Shown here: piece by piece, positions 43,468 through 53,041 of the stretch
Position numbering within the stretch: the first letter of the stretch is position 1
Layout: the number at the start of each line of letters is the position of its first letter
Source of the DNA: CAVSQX01 sp963730225
GTDB lineage: Bacteria; Planctomycetota; Phycisphaerae; Tepidisphaerales; Tepidisphaeraceae
Length of the DNA stretch: 64,000 nt
NCBI GenBank assembly: GCA_963730225.1
Contig: CAVSQX010000004.1
Span: forward strand, 1,178,001-1,242,000
Reading direction: 5' to 3'
Notes under the pieces: model-generated
Seen by the model: the letters and a program-made list of their open reading frames with translations, nothing else
The model's database searches: none
What the model was told of the DNA's origin: nothing
Made by a program: the position numbers and the translations under genes

Positions 43468-44403
43468 ATGCGTCGGGGCAAGATCAGCATCATTGGAGCG
43501 GGCAACGTGGGAGCGACCGCCGCCCACTGGGCCGCCGCCAAGGAACTGGGCGACATCATTCTGGTCGACATTCCGCAGGTGGAAGGAATGCCCCAGGGCA
43601 AAGCGCTGGATTTGTACGAAGCCTCGCCCATCGAGGGGTATGACGCCAAGATCATCGGCGCGACCGACTACGAGCCGACGCAGGGAAGCGATGTGGTGAT
43701 CGTCACGGCCGGCATACCGCGCAAGCCGGGAATGAGCCGGGACGATCTGATCGCCACCAACACAAAGATCGTGCGGGAAGTGGCCGAGAACGTGGCCAAG
43801 AATTCACCCAACACGATCATGATCGTGGTGAGCAATCCGCTGGATGCGATGGTGTATGTGGCGTGGAAGGCCTCGGGATTTCCGACGGCTCACGTGATGG
43901 GACAGGCGGGTGTTCTGGACACGGCCCGGTACCGCAGTTTTCTGGCGGCTGAAGTCGGTTGTAGCGTCGAAGATGTGCACGCGCTGCTGTTGGGCGGGCA
44001 CGGCGACGACATGGTTCCGCTGCTGCGCTACACGTTTGCCGGAGGGATTCCGATTACGCAATTGATCAAGAAAGATCGTCTCGAGCAGATCGTGCAGCGC
44101 ACCCGCGACGGCGGCGCCGAGATCGTGAAGCTGCTGAAAACCGGCAGCGCGTACTACGCCCCCGCTGCCGCGGCGGTGCAGATGGCCGAATCGATCATCC
44201 GCGATAAAAAGCGCATCCTTCCCTGCGCGGCTTATTGCGACAAGGAATACGGCGTGGGTGGATACTTCGTGGGCGTGCCGGCCATCCTGGGCACCGCCGG
44301 GGTGGAAAGGATCATCGAGGTGCAACTCGATGATTCCGAGAAGAAAATGTTCCAAACCAGCGTGTCGCATGTGAAGGACCTGGTGGCGACCGTCAAGCTG
44401 TGA
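43468..44403 (+). CDS. mdh: Malate dehydrogenase (LDH-like type)
   Basis: The enzyme interconverts malate and oxaloacetate with NAD+ in the TCA cycle. The 311-residue product starts at ATG 43468 behind GAAAGG. It shows the Rossmann loop 'IIGAGNVGATAAHWAA', 'GIPRKPGMSRDDLIATN' with substrate Arg residues, 'GQAGVLDTARYRSFLA' and the catalytic His in 'LLGGHGDDMVPLLRY'. Gln and Arg in these loops favour malate over lactate. fumC is about 9 kb downstream on the same strand. Confidence 0.95.
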   Translation: MRRGKISIIGAGNVGATAAHWAAAKELGDIILVDIPQVEGMPQGKALDLYEASPIEGYDAKIIGATDYEPTQGSDVVIVTAGIPRKPGMSRDDLIATNTKIVREVAENVAKNSPNTIMIVVSNPLDAMVYVAWKASGFPTAHVMGQAGVLDTARYRSFLAAEVGCSVEDVHALLLGGHGDDMVPLLRYTFAGGIPITQLIKKDRLEQIVQRTRDGGAEIVKLLKTGSAYYAPAAAAVQMAESIIRDKKRILPCAAYCDKEYGVGGYFVGVPAILGTAGVERIIEVQLDDSEKKMFQTSVSHVKDLVATVKL

Positions 44404-44471
44404 AAATCGCCTGGCAGGGGAAGAATTACCGGTCCTGAGGAGTGGATTTGCAATCCACGCTTCCGCCCCGG

Positions 44472-46038
44472 ATGATGCTGGGCGACATGGCCCGGCCCTG
44501 CAAACTTCCGGCGGCCCTTCCGTTTCTGCTGGCCGCGGTCCTCGCCGGCTGCATCCATCAGCCGACGATGATACCTCCGCAGAAGCAGCAGATCATCGAT
44601 CACACGTATGTTGAATATCCGTCGGGCTGCGCTTTGGTGATGCTGGTGGACGGATTGAATTGCCCCACCTGTCTGGCGGTTGACGAAGACGGTTCGCTGA
44701 TTGTTGCCGAGAGCGGCATTAACGGGGCTGAGCCGCACATTTTTGGCTACCGCCGCAACGGCACTTATTTCAAAATCTACCCGTACTACCGCACGGTGAG
44801 CTTCTTTCCCGGGGGATTCGTGCTGTACGGCCCGATTTCCGGGATGGTCGCCCGGCAGGGCAAGATCTATGTTTCGCATCGTCAGCGGGACGGTTACGGC
44901 TGCATCACCGCGCTGGGATACGACGGCACGCACAGCACCGTCAAAGCCAACCTGCCCGCCCGAGGCGATTACGGGGTCACCGATCTGGCCATCGGTCCCA
45001 CCGACGGCCGGCTCTATTTCGGCGTGGGAACCGCCACCAACAGCGGCGTAGTTGGACTGGACAATTGGGACGAAGGATGGTTGAAAGATTATCCCGATGT
45101 TCACGATCTGCCGTACATCCCCGGCCCCAATTCCAATCTGATTCTGCTGGGCCGGCGCTTTGACACGCCCAATCCGCGCTATGGAATGTTCAGCGGGGCC
45201 GATATCCTGGTTACCGCTCCGTTCCAACCGTTTGGCATCAGCAATCAAACCAGCATTCCCAGCAGCGAAACTCCCAACGGCTGCATCTGCTCGATCAATC
45301 CCGACGGCGGGGATTTCCAGGTGGAAGCGTACGGGCTTCACAATCCGCGCGGCCTGGGCTTCGATGAAAACGGCCAACTCTACATAACCAACGACGGCAT
45401 GGAACTTCGCGGCACTCGCCCCGTAAAAAACGACCCGGATTCGATTCTGAAATTTTACCGCACCAACTACGGCTGGCCCGATTACACGACCGACTGCAAA
45501 GACGTCAGCGGGCCCGATTATCAACCGGGCGCCGACATGATGCTCCCCAGCGGCTATCCCGACCTGTCGCCGCTCATCGACCAGAAGCGCAGCGGCTTGC
45601 TTCCACCCAGCGCCCGAGATCTGGTCGTCGGGGTTTTCAAGCCCCTGGCCGGCGCTGCCAAGTTCGCGTTTGCTCCGGCATCGGGTCCGTTCAAGAGCAT
45701 CAGCGGCAACATCATCGTGGCGCTGAGATGGAGATCGCGCCCCCTTCGCCACCAGCGGGCGGGCCATGCTGGGGCCCAGCGGTTTCAAAATCGTCATGGT
45801 CGACCGCGGAACCCACGAGGTGAAGGATTTCATTCGCAACACGGCGGGCGATCCGCTCAGCAGGCTTCCCTACGGCAGCATCGGATTGGAACGGCCGATC
45901 GACGTGAAAGTCGGCGCGGACGGCTCACTTTACATCCTGGACTTTGGGCGAATGGAAAACAAAGACGGCGTGCCCAGCTACCATCCGGGCACCGGTCGCA
46001 TCTTCAAGCTGTCGGGTGTTCCTCCGACGTTGCATTAG
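44472..46038 (+). pseudogene. Sugar-dehydrogenase-like beta-propeller lipoprotein, frameshifted
   Basis: The product has a lipobox 'LLAAVLAGC' and a six-bladed propeller resembling soluble glucose/sorbosone dehydrogenases: 'CLAVDEDGSLIVAES', 'GYGCITALGYDG', 'EAYGLHNPRGLGFDENGQLY', 'DSILKFYRTNYGWPDYTTD'. The frame from 44442 breaks after 'SGNIIVAL' at 45721-45730, and the other frame continues 'GDRAPFATSGRAMLGPSGFK' to 46038. One indel restores about 520 residues. The start is uncertain (ATG 44472, 44475 or 44487). It probably acts in the periplasm. It lies 17 bases before the GH31 gene, so the two may jointly process sugars. Confidence 0.8.
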
Positions 46039-46055
46039 GCTCTGTTTGAAGCCGC

Positions 46056-48221
46056 ATGATTCGCGCACGTTTTCCATCCGTTCTGCTTCTGTCCTTTCTT
46101 TTGACCGGCCAGGTCCGGGCCCAGACGCCGCAAATCGAAGCGGCAGCGTACTCTGCATCGGCGTTGGTCCTCTCCATCTCCTGCGACGGCCCGCCGGAAA
46201 AACTTCCGAGCATTTTTCTGGCCGATCGCGCCGACAAGCCCGTGTTCAAAACCATTCACGACGGTCAATTCAGCGGCGTCAAAACGGCGGCCGGGCAACT
46301 GCTGATCGATCGGGCAAGCGGCCAATGGACACTCCGCGATTCTGCCGGCCGCACGCTGATTCCCGTTTCACCGTCGGCCACGGGCAATCCCGCTGCCAAG
46401 TCGCCTGATCTAATGATTCCCATCGCCTGGCCTGCGGGCACGCCCGTCGGTGTCTACGGCTGCGGCAACAACGTGGATGCTTTGGTGCAGCACGAAGGCC
46501 GAACTCACGTTGGCAACGGCCGCGCTGCGATTCCTTTTTACTGGTCCCCCGCCGGCTACGCCGTTTTCATCGTCACGGGCATCGACAATTCTCCGGCACA
46601 ATGGACCAGCGAAAGCGACCGCATTACCTGGACCGTCCCCGGAACACGAGCCAATGTTTATCTGATGCCCGCACGCACGCTGCGCGATGCGTGCATCGCG
46701 TACACCGATCTCACCGGCCGTCCACCGGTGCCGCCGGAGTGGACGTTTGGATATTTGCAGAGCCGCTGGGGATGGAAGGATCGTGCGTACATCGACGACA
46801 CGTTGCACGAATTCATCGATCGCAAGCTTCCGGTGGATGCGTTCATTTTCGATTTTGAGTGGTACACCACGTCGCCGGATTACACGCTGCCGCCCGAAGG
46901 AAAGGAGGATTTCCAGGATTTCCGCTGGAATGCGGCGCTGTTTCCCGATCCGGCGAATCAGATCGAGCAGATGCACGCGCAGGAGATTCATTTTGTCGGG
47001 ATTCGCAAGCCACGGCTGGGCAATTCGGCGCTGCTGACCATGGCCCACGAAAAAGACTGGATTCTGCCGCCGGGAAAGGGAATCGATGCGCGCTGCCTGA
47101 ATTTCGCCCGGGCGGACGTGCGGGATTGGTATGCGCAGCAGACGATTCCGCTTCTGAACACGGGCATCGATGGATGGTGGGACGATGAAGGCGAGCTGAC
47201 TTACACCACGTATTACTACTGGAACCAGGCCCAGGCGCAGGCGCTGGGGCAGGTGCGGCCCGAGGCCCGGCTCTGGACGATCGACCGCGCCTTTCAACCG
47301 GGGTTGCAGCGATTCGGAGCGGCGGCGTGGACCGGCGACATCGATTCAACGTGGGAATCGTTGCAGCGCGTGCCGACCGATATTTTGAACTGGTCGCTGG
47401 CGGGAATGTTTTACGGAGCGTGCGACATCGGCGGGTTCAAAAAGGAAGACACGCCGGAAATGCTGACGCGGTGGATGCAAGTCGGCGTTTTTCTTCCGGT
47501 GATGCGGGCGCATTCGGTTTTCAATGTTCAGCCGCGATTTCCCTGGCTCTACGGCCCCGATGCCGAGGCGGCGATCCGCAAGGCGCTCAATCTGCGATAT
47601 CGGCTGATTCCGTATTACTACAGCCTGGCTCACCAGGCCCACGACACGGGCGTGCCGTTGATGCGGCCCATGACGATGGAATTCCCCAATGATCCGGCCG
47701 TGGCCGATCTCACTTCGCAATGGCTGATGGGCGCGAACCTGCTGGCCGCACCGATACTCCGCAGCGGTTTTCGTCGCAGCGTTTACCTTCCGGCTGAGCG
47801 GTGGTATCTGTTCGATTCCTCGACGCATCTGAACGGCCCCTGCACGCTCGACGTCGCCGCTGCCCTGGATGAAATACCGCTGTATGTTCGGGCCGGCACG
47901 ATCCTTCCGCTGGCTGGGCCGATCCTTCACACCGCCGATCTGCCGGGCGGCCCGCTGGAATTGCAAATTTATCCCGGCAAAAACGCCGCCTTCACCCTGA
48001 TCGAAGACGATGGCCAATCTACCGCGTACCTGAAGGGCCAAATTCGCCGCACGAGTTTCACCTGGGACGACGCCCACCGCAAACTCACCTGGAAAATCGA
48101 AGGCCCCTACCGCGGTCCTGATATTTTCACGTCGATGAACGTGACCGTGTTCGACGAATCGCCCACTAAACTCGACGGACAATCGCTCCGGTCGGACGGA
48201 GCCGTTGTCATGCCGCGCTAG
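46056..48221 (+). CDS. Glycoside hydrolase family 31 alpha-glycosidase
   Basis: The 721-residue protein has a signal peptide ('VLLLSFLLTGQVRAQ') and an N-terminal beta-sandwich, then the (beta/alpha)8 barrel. The nucleophile is expected in 'TGIDGWWDDEGEL' and the acid/base in 'AAAWTGDIDSTWESL'. Other GH31 marks are 'PPEWTFGYLQSRWGWKD', 'DAFIFDFEW', 'CDIGGF' and 'YYYSLAHQAHDTGVPLMRPM'. Family members cleave alpha-glucosides or alpha-xylosides; the substrate cannot be told from sequence alone. Location is probably periplasmic or outside the cell. The 3' end overlaps the convergent ABC ATPase gene by 14 bases. Confidence 0.92.
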   Translation: MIRARFPSVLLLSFLLTGQVRAQTPQIEAAAYSASALVLSISCDGPPEKLPSIFLADRADKPVFKTIHDGQFSGVKTAAGQLLIDRASGQWTLRDSAGRTLIPVSPSATGNPAAKSPDLMIPIAWPAGTPVGVYGCGNNVDALVQHEGRTHVGNGRAAIPFYWSPAGYAVFIVTGIDNSPAQWTSESDRITWTVPGTRANVYLMPARTLRDACIAYTDLTGRPPVPPEWTFGYLQSRWGWKDRAYIDDTLHEFIDRKLPVDAFIFDFEWYTTSPDYTLPPEGKEDFQDFRWNAALFPDPANQIEQMHAQEIHFVGIRKPRLGNSALLTMAHEKDWILPPGKGIDARCLNFARADVRDWYAQQTIPLLNTGIDGWWDDEGELTYTTYYYWNQAQAQALGQVRPEARLWTIDRAFQPGLQRFGAAAWTGDIDSTWESLQRVPTDILNWSLAGMFYGACDIGGFKKEDTPEMLTRWMQVGVFLPVMRAHSVFNVQPRFPWLYGPDAEAAIRKALNLRYRLIPYYYSLAHQAHDTGVPLMRPMTMEFPNDPAVADLTSQWLMGANLLAAPILRSGFRRSVYLPAERWYLFDSSTHLNGPCTLDVAAALDEIPLYVRAGTILPLAGPILHTADLPGGPLELQIYPGKNAAFTLIEDDGQSTAYLKGQIRRTSFTWDDAHRKLTWKIEGPYRGPDIFTSMNVTVFDESPTKLDGQSLRSDGAVVMPR

Positions 48222-49563
48222 GCGCTTGATCCATGTAGAGCATTTCGTTGTCGGGCGAGAATCCAAACACTTCCGCGAATCGGCCCCAACTGACGACGGT
48301 ATGAAATACCTGGTCGATCTTTTCGGTTGTGAGCCGCACGGCCAATTCCTCCTCGATGATTTCCTTGGGCAGCCGTCGTCCCGGAGCGTCTTCCAGAAGC
48401 TTGGCGACGAACTGAAAGGTTCCCAGCGTCAGCAGCCGCTGGCGGAACAGCGTTTTCCGTTCGTTGATGTCGCCGGCCAACAATTGCCGTCCGAGATCCG
48501 TCAACACCACTTTGTTTTTGGGCGTATCCAGCAGATCGAGCAACTCACCGGCCTTGATGACCGAAAGCGTGTGGCCAAAATCATAATCGGTGAGTTGATC
48601 CAGCCCGAACACATCCATGGTTCCGCCCTTGTCGGCCAGGATCTCCATCAGCCCGATCATCTGTCCCACGTTCACGCAGGGAATCGGCTCGGGAACCGGC
48701 ATGCCGCCGGGTGGTTCCACCGGTGCGGCCGTCGGCTCGGGTTCGTCGGGCAATTGATCCTTGGTGATCACATCGTGGATTTTCTGCACCAGCCGTAAAA
48801 ACGCCGGCGATTGATATTCACGCGGATGGGGAACATCGTTCTCGATGATCGTGCGAATCCGTCCTGGCCGCGACGCCAGCACGACGATGCGATCGGCCAG
48901 AAAAACCGCCTCTTCGATGTTGTGCGTGATGATCACCACGCTCCTGGGCTGAAACGGCAGCTTGCTTTCGCCGCCCGACCACATTCGGTAAATCTCGCTT
49001 CGCAGGCCTTCGGCGGTGAAGACATCCAGCGCGCTGCACGGCTCATCCATGCAGAGCAATTCCGGCGCTCGGGCCAGAGCGCGGGCGATGCCGACGCGCT
49101 GCTTCATTCCGCCGGAAAGTTCCTTGGGAAACGCTTCCTCGAAACCCTCGAGCCCCACCACGTCGATGCAGCGGGTGATTCGATCCTTCGCCTGGGCTTC
49201 GTCCAGCTCCAGGCCGTTGAGGGCGAGCTTGATGTTTTCGTGCACCGTCAGCCAGGGAAAAAGAGCGAAGTTCTGGAAAACCAGGGATACGCCCGGATGA
49301 ATTCCCACCAGCGGCTTGCCGTGCGCCAGGACCGATCCGCTGGTGGGTTTCAGCAGGCCGATGAGAATTCGCAGCAGCGTGCTTTTTCCCGATCCGCTGG
49401 GGCCGAGAATCGCCAATACCTGCCCGGTGCGCACCGCCAGCGAAATTTTATCCAGCACCACCAGCCGGTTTCCACCGGGGTGGTCTTCGTACACCATCGA
49501 AACATCAATCGCTTCGGCGATTGGCTGTCCGTTTTCCATGCGTGAACCCTTCGGCTCAGACAT
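48208..49563 (-). CDS. NitT/TauT-type ABC transporter ATPase with C-terminal AAA_assoc domain
   Basis: The 451-residue protein has Walker A 'LGPSGSGKSTLLRIL', Q-loop 'VFQNFALFPWLTV', signature 'LSGGMKQRVGIARAL', Walker B 'LLCMDEPCSALD' and switch His in 'VIITHNIEEAV'. After residue 280 comes an extra domain ('GQMIGLMEILADKGG', 'RQRLLTLGTFQFVAKLLE') that matches the AAA-associated C-terminal domain of nitrate/sulfonate-type importers. ATG 49563 overlaps the permease stop (ATGTCTGA), so translation is coupled. It powers the permease encoded just upstream. The substrate is unknown. Confidence 0.9.
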   Translation of the reverse strand: MSEPKGSRMENGQPIAEAIDVSMVYEDHPGGNRLVVLDKISLAVRTGQVLAILGPSGSGKSTLLRILIGLLKPTSGSVLAHGKPLVGIHPGVSLVFQNFALFPWLTVHENIKLALNGLELDEAQAKDRITRCIDVVGLEGFEEAFPKELSGGMKQRVGIARALARAPELLCMDEPCSALDVFTAEGLRSEIYRMWSGGESKLPFQPRSVVIITHNIEEAVFLADRIVVLASRPGRIRTIIENDVPHPREYQSPAFLRLVQKIHDVITKDQLPDEPEPTAAPVEPPGGMPVPEPIPCVNVGQMIGLMEILADKGGTMDVFGLDQLTDYDFGHTLSVIKAGELLDLLDTPKNKVVLTDLGRQLLAGDINERKTLFRQRLLTLGTFQFVAKLLEDAPGRRLPKEIIEEELAVRLTTEKIDQVFHTVVSWGRFAEVFGFSPDNEMLYMDQAPSAA

Positions 49564-51258
49564 TGAGGGAATATCGGCTCTCCGCCAGCCGATACACTCG
49601 TTTCCAGACCAGTCGATTGATAACAATAACCGCTATCCCCATCGCAAACACCGACGCCGCCAGCAGCGGCCAGTCGCCGCCGGCGGTTGCATCGGTTATC
49701 AGAGAACCCAGCCCGAAGGCCGAATAAACCGTGGATGATCCGTCCTTGTGCGGCAGCAGAAAATACTCCGCGATGATCGTTGCATTCCACGCTCCACCGG
49801 CGGCGGTAATCAAGCCGGTTACCAGGTACGGGAAAACCGCGGGAATATAAATCCGCGTCCAGCGCTGCCGGCGATTGAGATGATAGACCATGCCCGCTTC
49901 GCGCAGCTCGCTGGGAATGGCCATCGCGCCGGCAATGACGTTGAACAGGATATACCACTGCGTTCCCAGAAGCATCAATGCCACGCAGCCCAGCGTGAAC
50001 GGCACATGCAGCCGGAGCAGCACCAGCAGCGCAAACGGATACAACATCGGCGCTGGAAAACTCGCAACGACCTGCACCACCGGCTGCAATCGATTCGACC
50101 ATCGTTGCGACAATCCAATAAACACTCCCGCCGGCAAGGTCCACAATCCGCCCAGCAGCACGGCCGAGGTGGTGCGAAAAAACGAAAACAGCAGCGCCAG
50201 CAGCACCGTGGTCCACCCTTTGTTCGCGGCGGTTTCATGGATCGGCAATTGAATCATCAAATGGGCCAGCCGCAGCACCCCCACGCCGCCAGCACCGCCA
50301 GATCCAGGACGATGAAGAGTTTTATGGTTGGCCAGAACCAAGCCGGGGCACGGAGATCTCCATGCTTGATGCGAACGGGCTGCGGGTGTTCGACGGCTTT
50401 CTGCCGGGCGTTTTGCCGCAGCCGTTTCCATGCGTGCTCGATCGCGTTCAACAGTCGAGACCGCTGAAACAGGCTCAGCATCCACGAGGTCGGGGCATCG
50501 GCCGCCGCCGTATCTTCCAGCTTGAACCGCTGGCTCCAGACCACGATCGGCCGCCACAGAACCTGGTCGACAAAAATAATCATGACGATCATCGCCACGA
50601 CGCCGGCGGCCATCGCGGGGATATTCCATTCTGCCAGCGCCTGGTTCATGTACGACCCCAGCCCCGGCAGACGGTAATCCTGATTGTTGAGCGTGAACGC
50701 TTCGTTGACGGTGATGATGAACCAACCGCCGGCCATCGACATCATCGAATTCCACACCAGCCCGATCATCGACGCCGGAAGTTCCAGATACCGGAAGACC
50801 TGCCAGCCGCTGAGGTGCTGCATTGCCGCCGCTTCGCGCAGGGCCGTCGGAATGCTTCGCACGCTGCCGTGGTAGCTGAAGGTCATGTTCCACGCCTGTG
50901 CCGTGAAGATCATGACGACGCATGCCAGCTCCAACCCCAGCCAGCTTGCGGGAAACAGATGCACGAACACCAGCACGATCCCCGGCAAGAATGACAGCAC
51001 CGGAAGCGACTGAAGCACGTCCAGCGCCGGAATCATGAACTTCTCGGCCGTGCGGTTGTGCGCGGAAATGGTGCCGTAAATCAGCGTGAAGACCAGCGAC
51101 AACAGGTATGCCACGCATCCGCGGCTCAGACTGAAAAATGTGTACAGCGGCAGCGCCCGGAACGACAGGCTGATGTGAACCACTTCCTGCCGGGGCGAAG
51201 CGACATGCCCGAAAATAAACGCCACCGCCGCGATCAGCCCGGCGACGCCGACGATCAA
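49556..51258 (-). pseudogene. Two-domain ABC transporter permease, frameshifted
   Basis: Two NitT/TauT-type permease domains are joined. The first (51258 to about 50280) has helices near 'VGVAGLIAAVAFIFGHVAS' and the EAA-like loop 'LREAAAMQHLSGWQVFRYLE'. The second (to 49556) has 'VLLGGLWTLPAGVFIGLSQR' and 'LREAGMVYHLNRRQRWTRIY'. The first frame stops after 'VLAAWG' at about 50270 and the second picks up 'LRLAHLMIQLPIHET'; one missing G in a G-run at 50265-50285 explains the break. The start is unclear: TTG 51258 or a little upstream. No substrate-binding protein gene is adjacent. It pairs with the ATPase at 48208-49563. Confidence 0.82.
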
Positions 51259-51475
51259 CAGGGCGTCGATGCCGACGTTGATCGGTTCCTCCAGGGCCTT
51301 GCGCAGCCTTGTCGGTATGAAACAGAACCAAAGCCATGAATCGGAGTTTCCCAGCCCGCGCGGCTCGTCAGCTTATCGGCACAAGGCGCGAGAATCGAGG
51401 TTGGCGCCGCAGCCCTTGGCGAAGCTCGATTCTCCTTCTCGATCTTTCGGCTCGAAGCTGCTACAACCTGAATTC

Positions 51476-52207
51476 ATGCAACCCCTGGCGATCCAAAGCT
51501 GGTGCTATCGGCACTTTAAGAAGCGGCCACAATTCCTCACGCAACTCAAAGCCGCCGGCGTTTCTGCCACGGAATTGTGCGCCGTGCACGCTGACTTTTC
51601 CGATCTTTCCTCCGCGAAAAAAATAACCAAACAGTTCCACGCTGCCGGCGTCCGGATCGTCGCCATTGGGGTCGAGAACCTCAGCGGCGATCTCGAAGCC
51701 GACCGTCCCCGATTTGAATGGTGCAAAATCGCCGGCATTAAATACATGAGCATTACCTTCGGCCCCCAGGCGATGTTCCATGGACTGAAAAACGTCGAGA
51801 AACTCGCCGACGAATTCGACATGCAGTTGGGCATCCACAACCACGGCGGCTACGACTGGCTGGGCAACCCGACGATTCTCAAATACATTTTCGGCAAAAC
51901 ATCGAAACGCATCGGCCTGTATCTCGACACCGCCTGGGCGCTGGACGCCAAGCAGAACGCCGTGAAAATGGCCGAGCAATTCGGCGACCGGCTGGTCGGT
52001 GTGCATGTCAAGGATTTCGTTTACGATCGGGCACGCAATCCCAGGGACGTCATCATCGGCAAAGGCAGTCTCGATCTGCCCGAATTCATGAGGACGCTGG
52101 GAAAGCTCAAATTCCACGGGCCGTTGGTGATCGAATACGAAGGCGACGAGGAAAACCCGGTTCCGGCGCTGCGGCAATGCGTTAAGAAGATACAAGCGTT
52201 GCTTTAA
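51476..52207 (+). CDS. Sugar phosphate isomerase/epimerase (AP endonuclease 2 fold)
   Basis: The 243-residue TIM barrel has metal-ligand candidates in 'LGIHNHGGYDWLG', 'IGLYLDTAWALDAKQ', 'LVGVHVKDFVYD' and the final Glu in 'LVIEYEGDEENP'. The family converts or epimerises sugars and related compounds such as inosose and ketohexoses. ATG 51476 is chosen as conservation starts there. It is divergent from the ABC permease. The substrate is unknown. Confidence 0.88.
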   Translation: MQPLAIQSWCYRHFKKRPQFLTQLKAAGVSATELCAVHADFSDLSSAKKITKQFHAAGVRIVAIGVENLSGDLEADRPRFEWCKIAGIKYMSITFGPQAMFHGLKNVEKLADEFDMQLGIHNHGGYDWLGNPTILKYIFGKTSKRIGLYLDTAWALDAKQNAVKMAEQFGDRLVGVHVKDFVYDRARNPRDVIIGKGSLDLPEFMRTLGKLKFHGPLVIEYEGDEENPVPALRQCVKKIQALL

Positions 52208-52238
52208 TCCCGGCGAAATACGGGCTAAAATTGGCCAA

Positions 52239-52469
52239 ATGCACCCGTCCGAAGAATTGCTTGAGCAGTTGACGAAAGAGGACATTGAGCAGGCTCGCGC
52301 CATGCCCCCGTCGCAGAAGCTCCGCGCGGGCGGCGACCTGTTTGATGAGGCTTGCCGTTGGACCCTTGCGGGAATTCGGCACCAGCATCCCGGCATCAGC
52401 GAGGCAGACGCATTCGCTGAGCTTCAACGACGCATCGATCGTTCCGCCGCGCGGGAGGAAGGGTGGTAA
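52239..52469 (+). CDS. Small helical protein paired with nucleotidyltransferase
   Basis: This 76-residue protein starts at ATG 52239 and is helical and acidic: 'EELLEQLTKEDIEQARAMPP', 'RAGGDLFDEACRWTLAGIRH', 'EADAFAELQRRIDRSAAREE'. It has no membrane segment. It overlaps the nucleotidyltransferase gene by seven bases, the tight coupling typical of partner proteins and toxin-antitoxin pairs. I do not know its family. Confidence 0.7.
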   Translation: MHPSEELLEQLTKEDIEQARAMPPSQKLRAGGDLFDEACRWTLAGIRHQHPGISEADAFAELQRRIDRSAAREEGW

Positions 52470-53041
52470 GTTCCACCGATCTGGTACTGCGGGTAATTCG
52501 CTTGTTCGATGAAATCGGCATCGACTACATCTTGGTGGGGTCTTACAGCAGCAATTACTACGGCAGGCCGCGTGCAACCAAAGATGCCGACTTTGTCGTC
52601 GTAATCTCCGCCGATCAGATTTCCAGGTTGTCCTCCGGCCTGGGGGATGATTTACGGCTCGATCCGCAGATGTCCTTCGAAACCATAACGATGACGATGC
52701 GGTACATCATTCACCATCCGCAAAGCACATTCAAAATGGAATTGTTTCTGCTGAGCGACGACCCGCACGATCGCGCTCGCTTTGCCCGCCGACAACAAGT
52801 GGATTTCGACGGCGTACCGACCTGGCTTCCATCGCCGGAAGACGTGGTTATTACCAAATTGCGTTGGTCCAAGGGCGGACGACGCAGTAAAGATGTCGCC
52901 GACGTGAGAGAGGTTCTCGCTGTTGCTGCCAGCCGGTTGGATTTGCCATACGTTCGGCAATGGTGTGACCAACACGCGACTCGATCCTTGCTGGAACAAC
53001 TGCTGACAGAAACTCAAGAATCTGAACCGGAGAACCCGTGA
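52463..53041 (+). CDS. Nucleotidyltransferase, AbiEii/DUF6036-like
   Basis: The 192-residue protein starts with GTG 52463. It has the Pol-beta nucleotidyltransferase layout: 'YILVGSYSSNYYGRPRATKD' gives the GS motif, then 'ADFVVVIS' the first acid pair, and 'FKMELFLLS' a later acidic strand; a helical C-terminus holds 'PSPEDVVITKLRWSKGGRRS'. Related proteins are toxins or antitoxins (AbiEii, MntA-type) that transfer nucleotides to RNA or protein. It is coupled to the small gene upstream and overlaps fumC by four bases downstream (GTGA). Confidence 0.78.
   Translation: MVSSTDLVLRVIRLFDEIGIDYILVGSYSSNYYGRPRATKDADFVVVISADQISRLSSGLGDDLRLDPQMSFETITMTMRYIIHHPQSTFKMELFLLSDDPHDRARFARRQQVDFDGVPTWLPSPEDVVITKLRWSKGGRRSKDVADVREVLAVAASRLDLPYVRQWCDQHATRSLLEQLLTETQESEPENP

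Noticed and set aside
44232..45842. 536-codon minus-strand frame opposite mdh and the propeller gene
   Set aside because: No recognisable domain, and it would span two real genes.
49558..51337. Single 593-codon permease frame starting at 51337
   Set aside because: Its first 350 codons are a wrong-frame Arg-rich shadow; the true first permease domain lies in the neighbouring frame from 51258.
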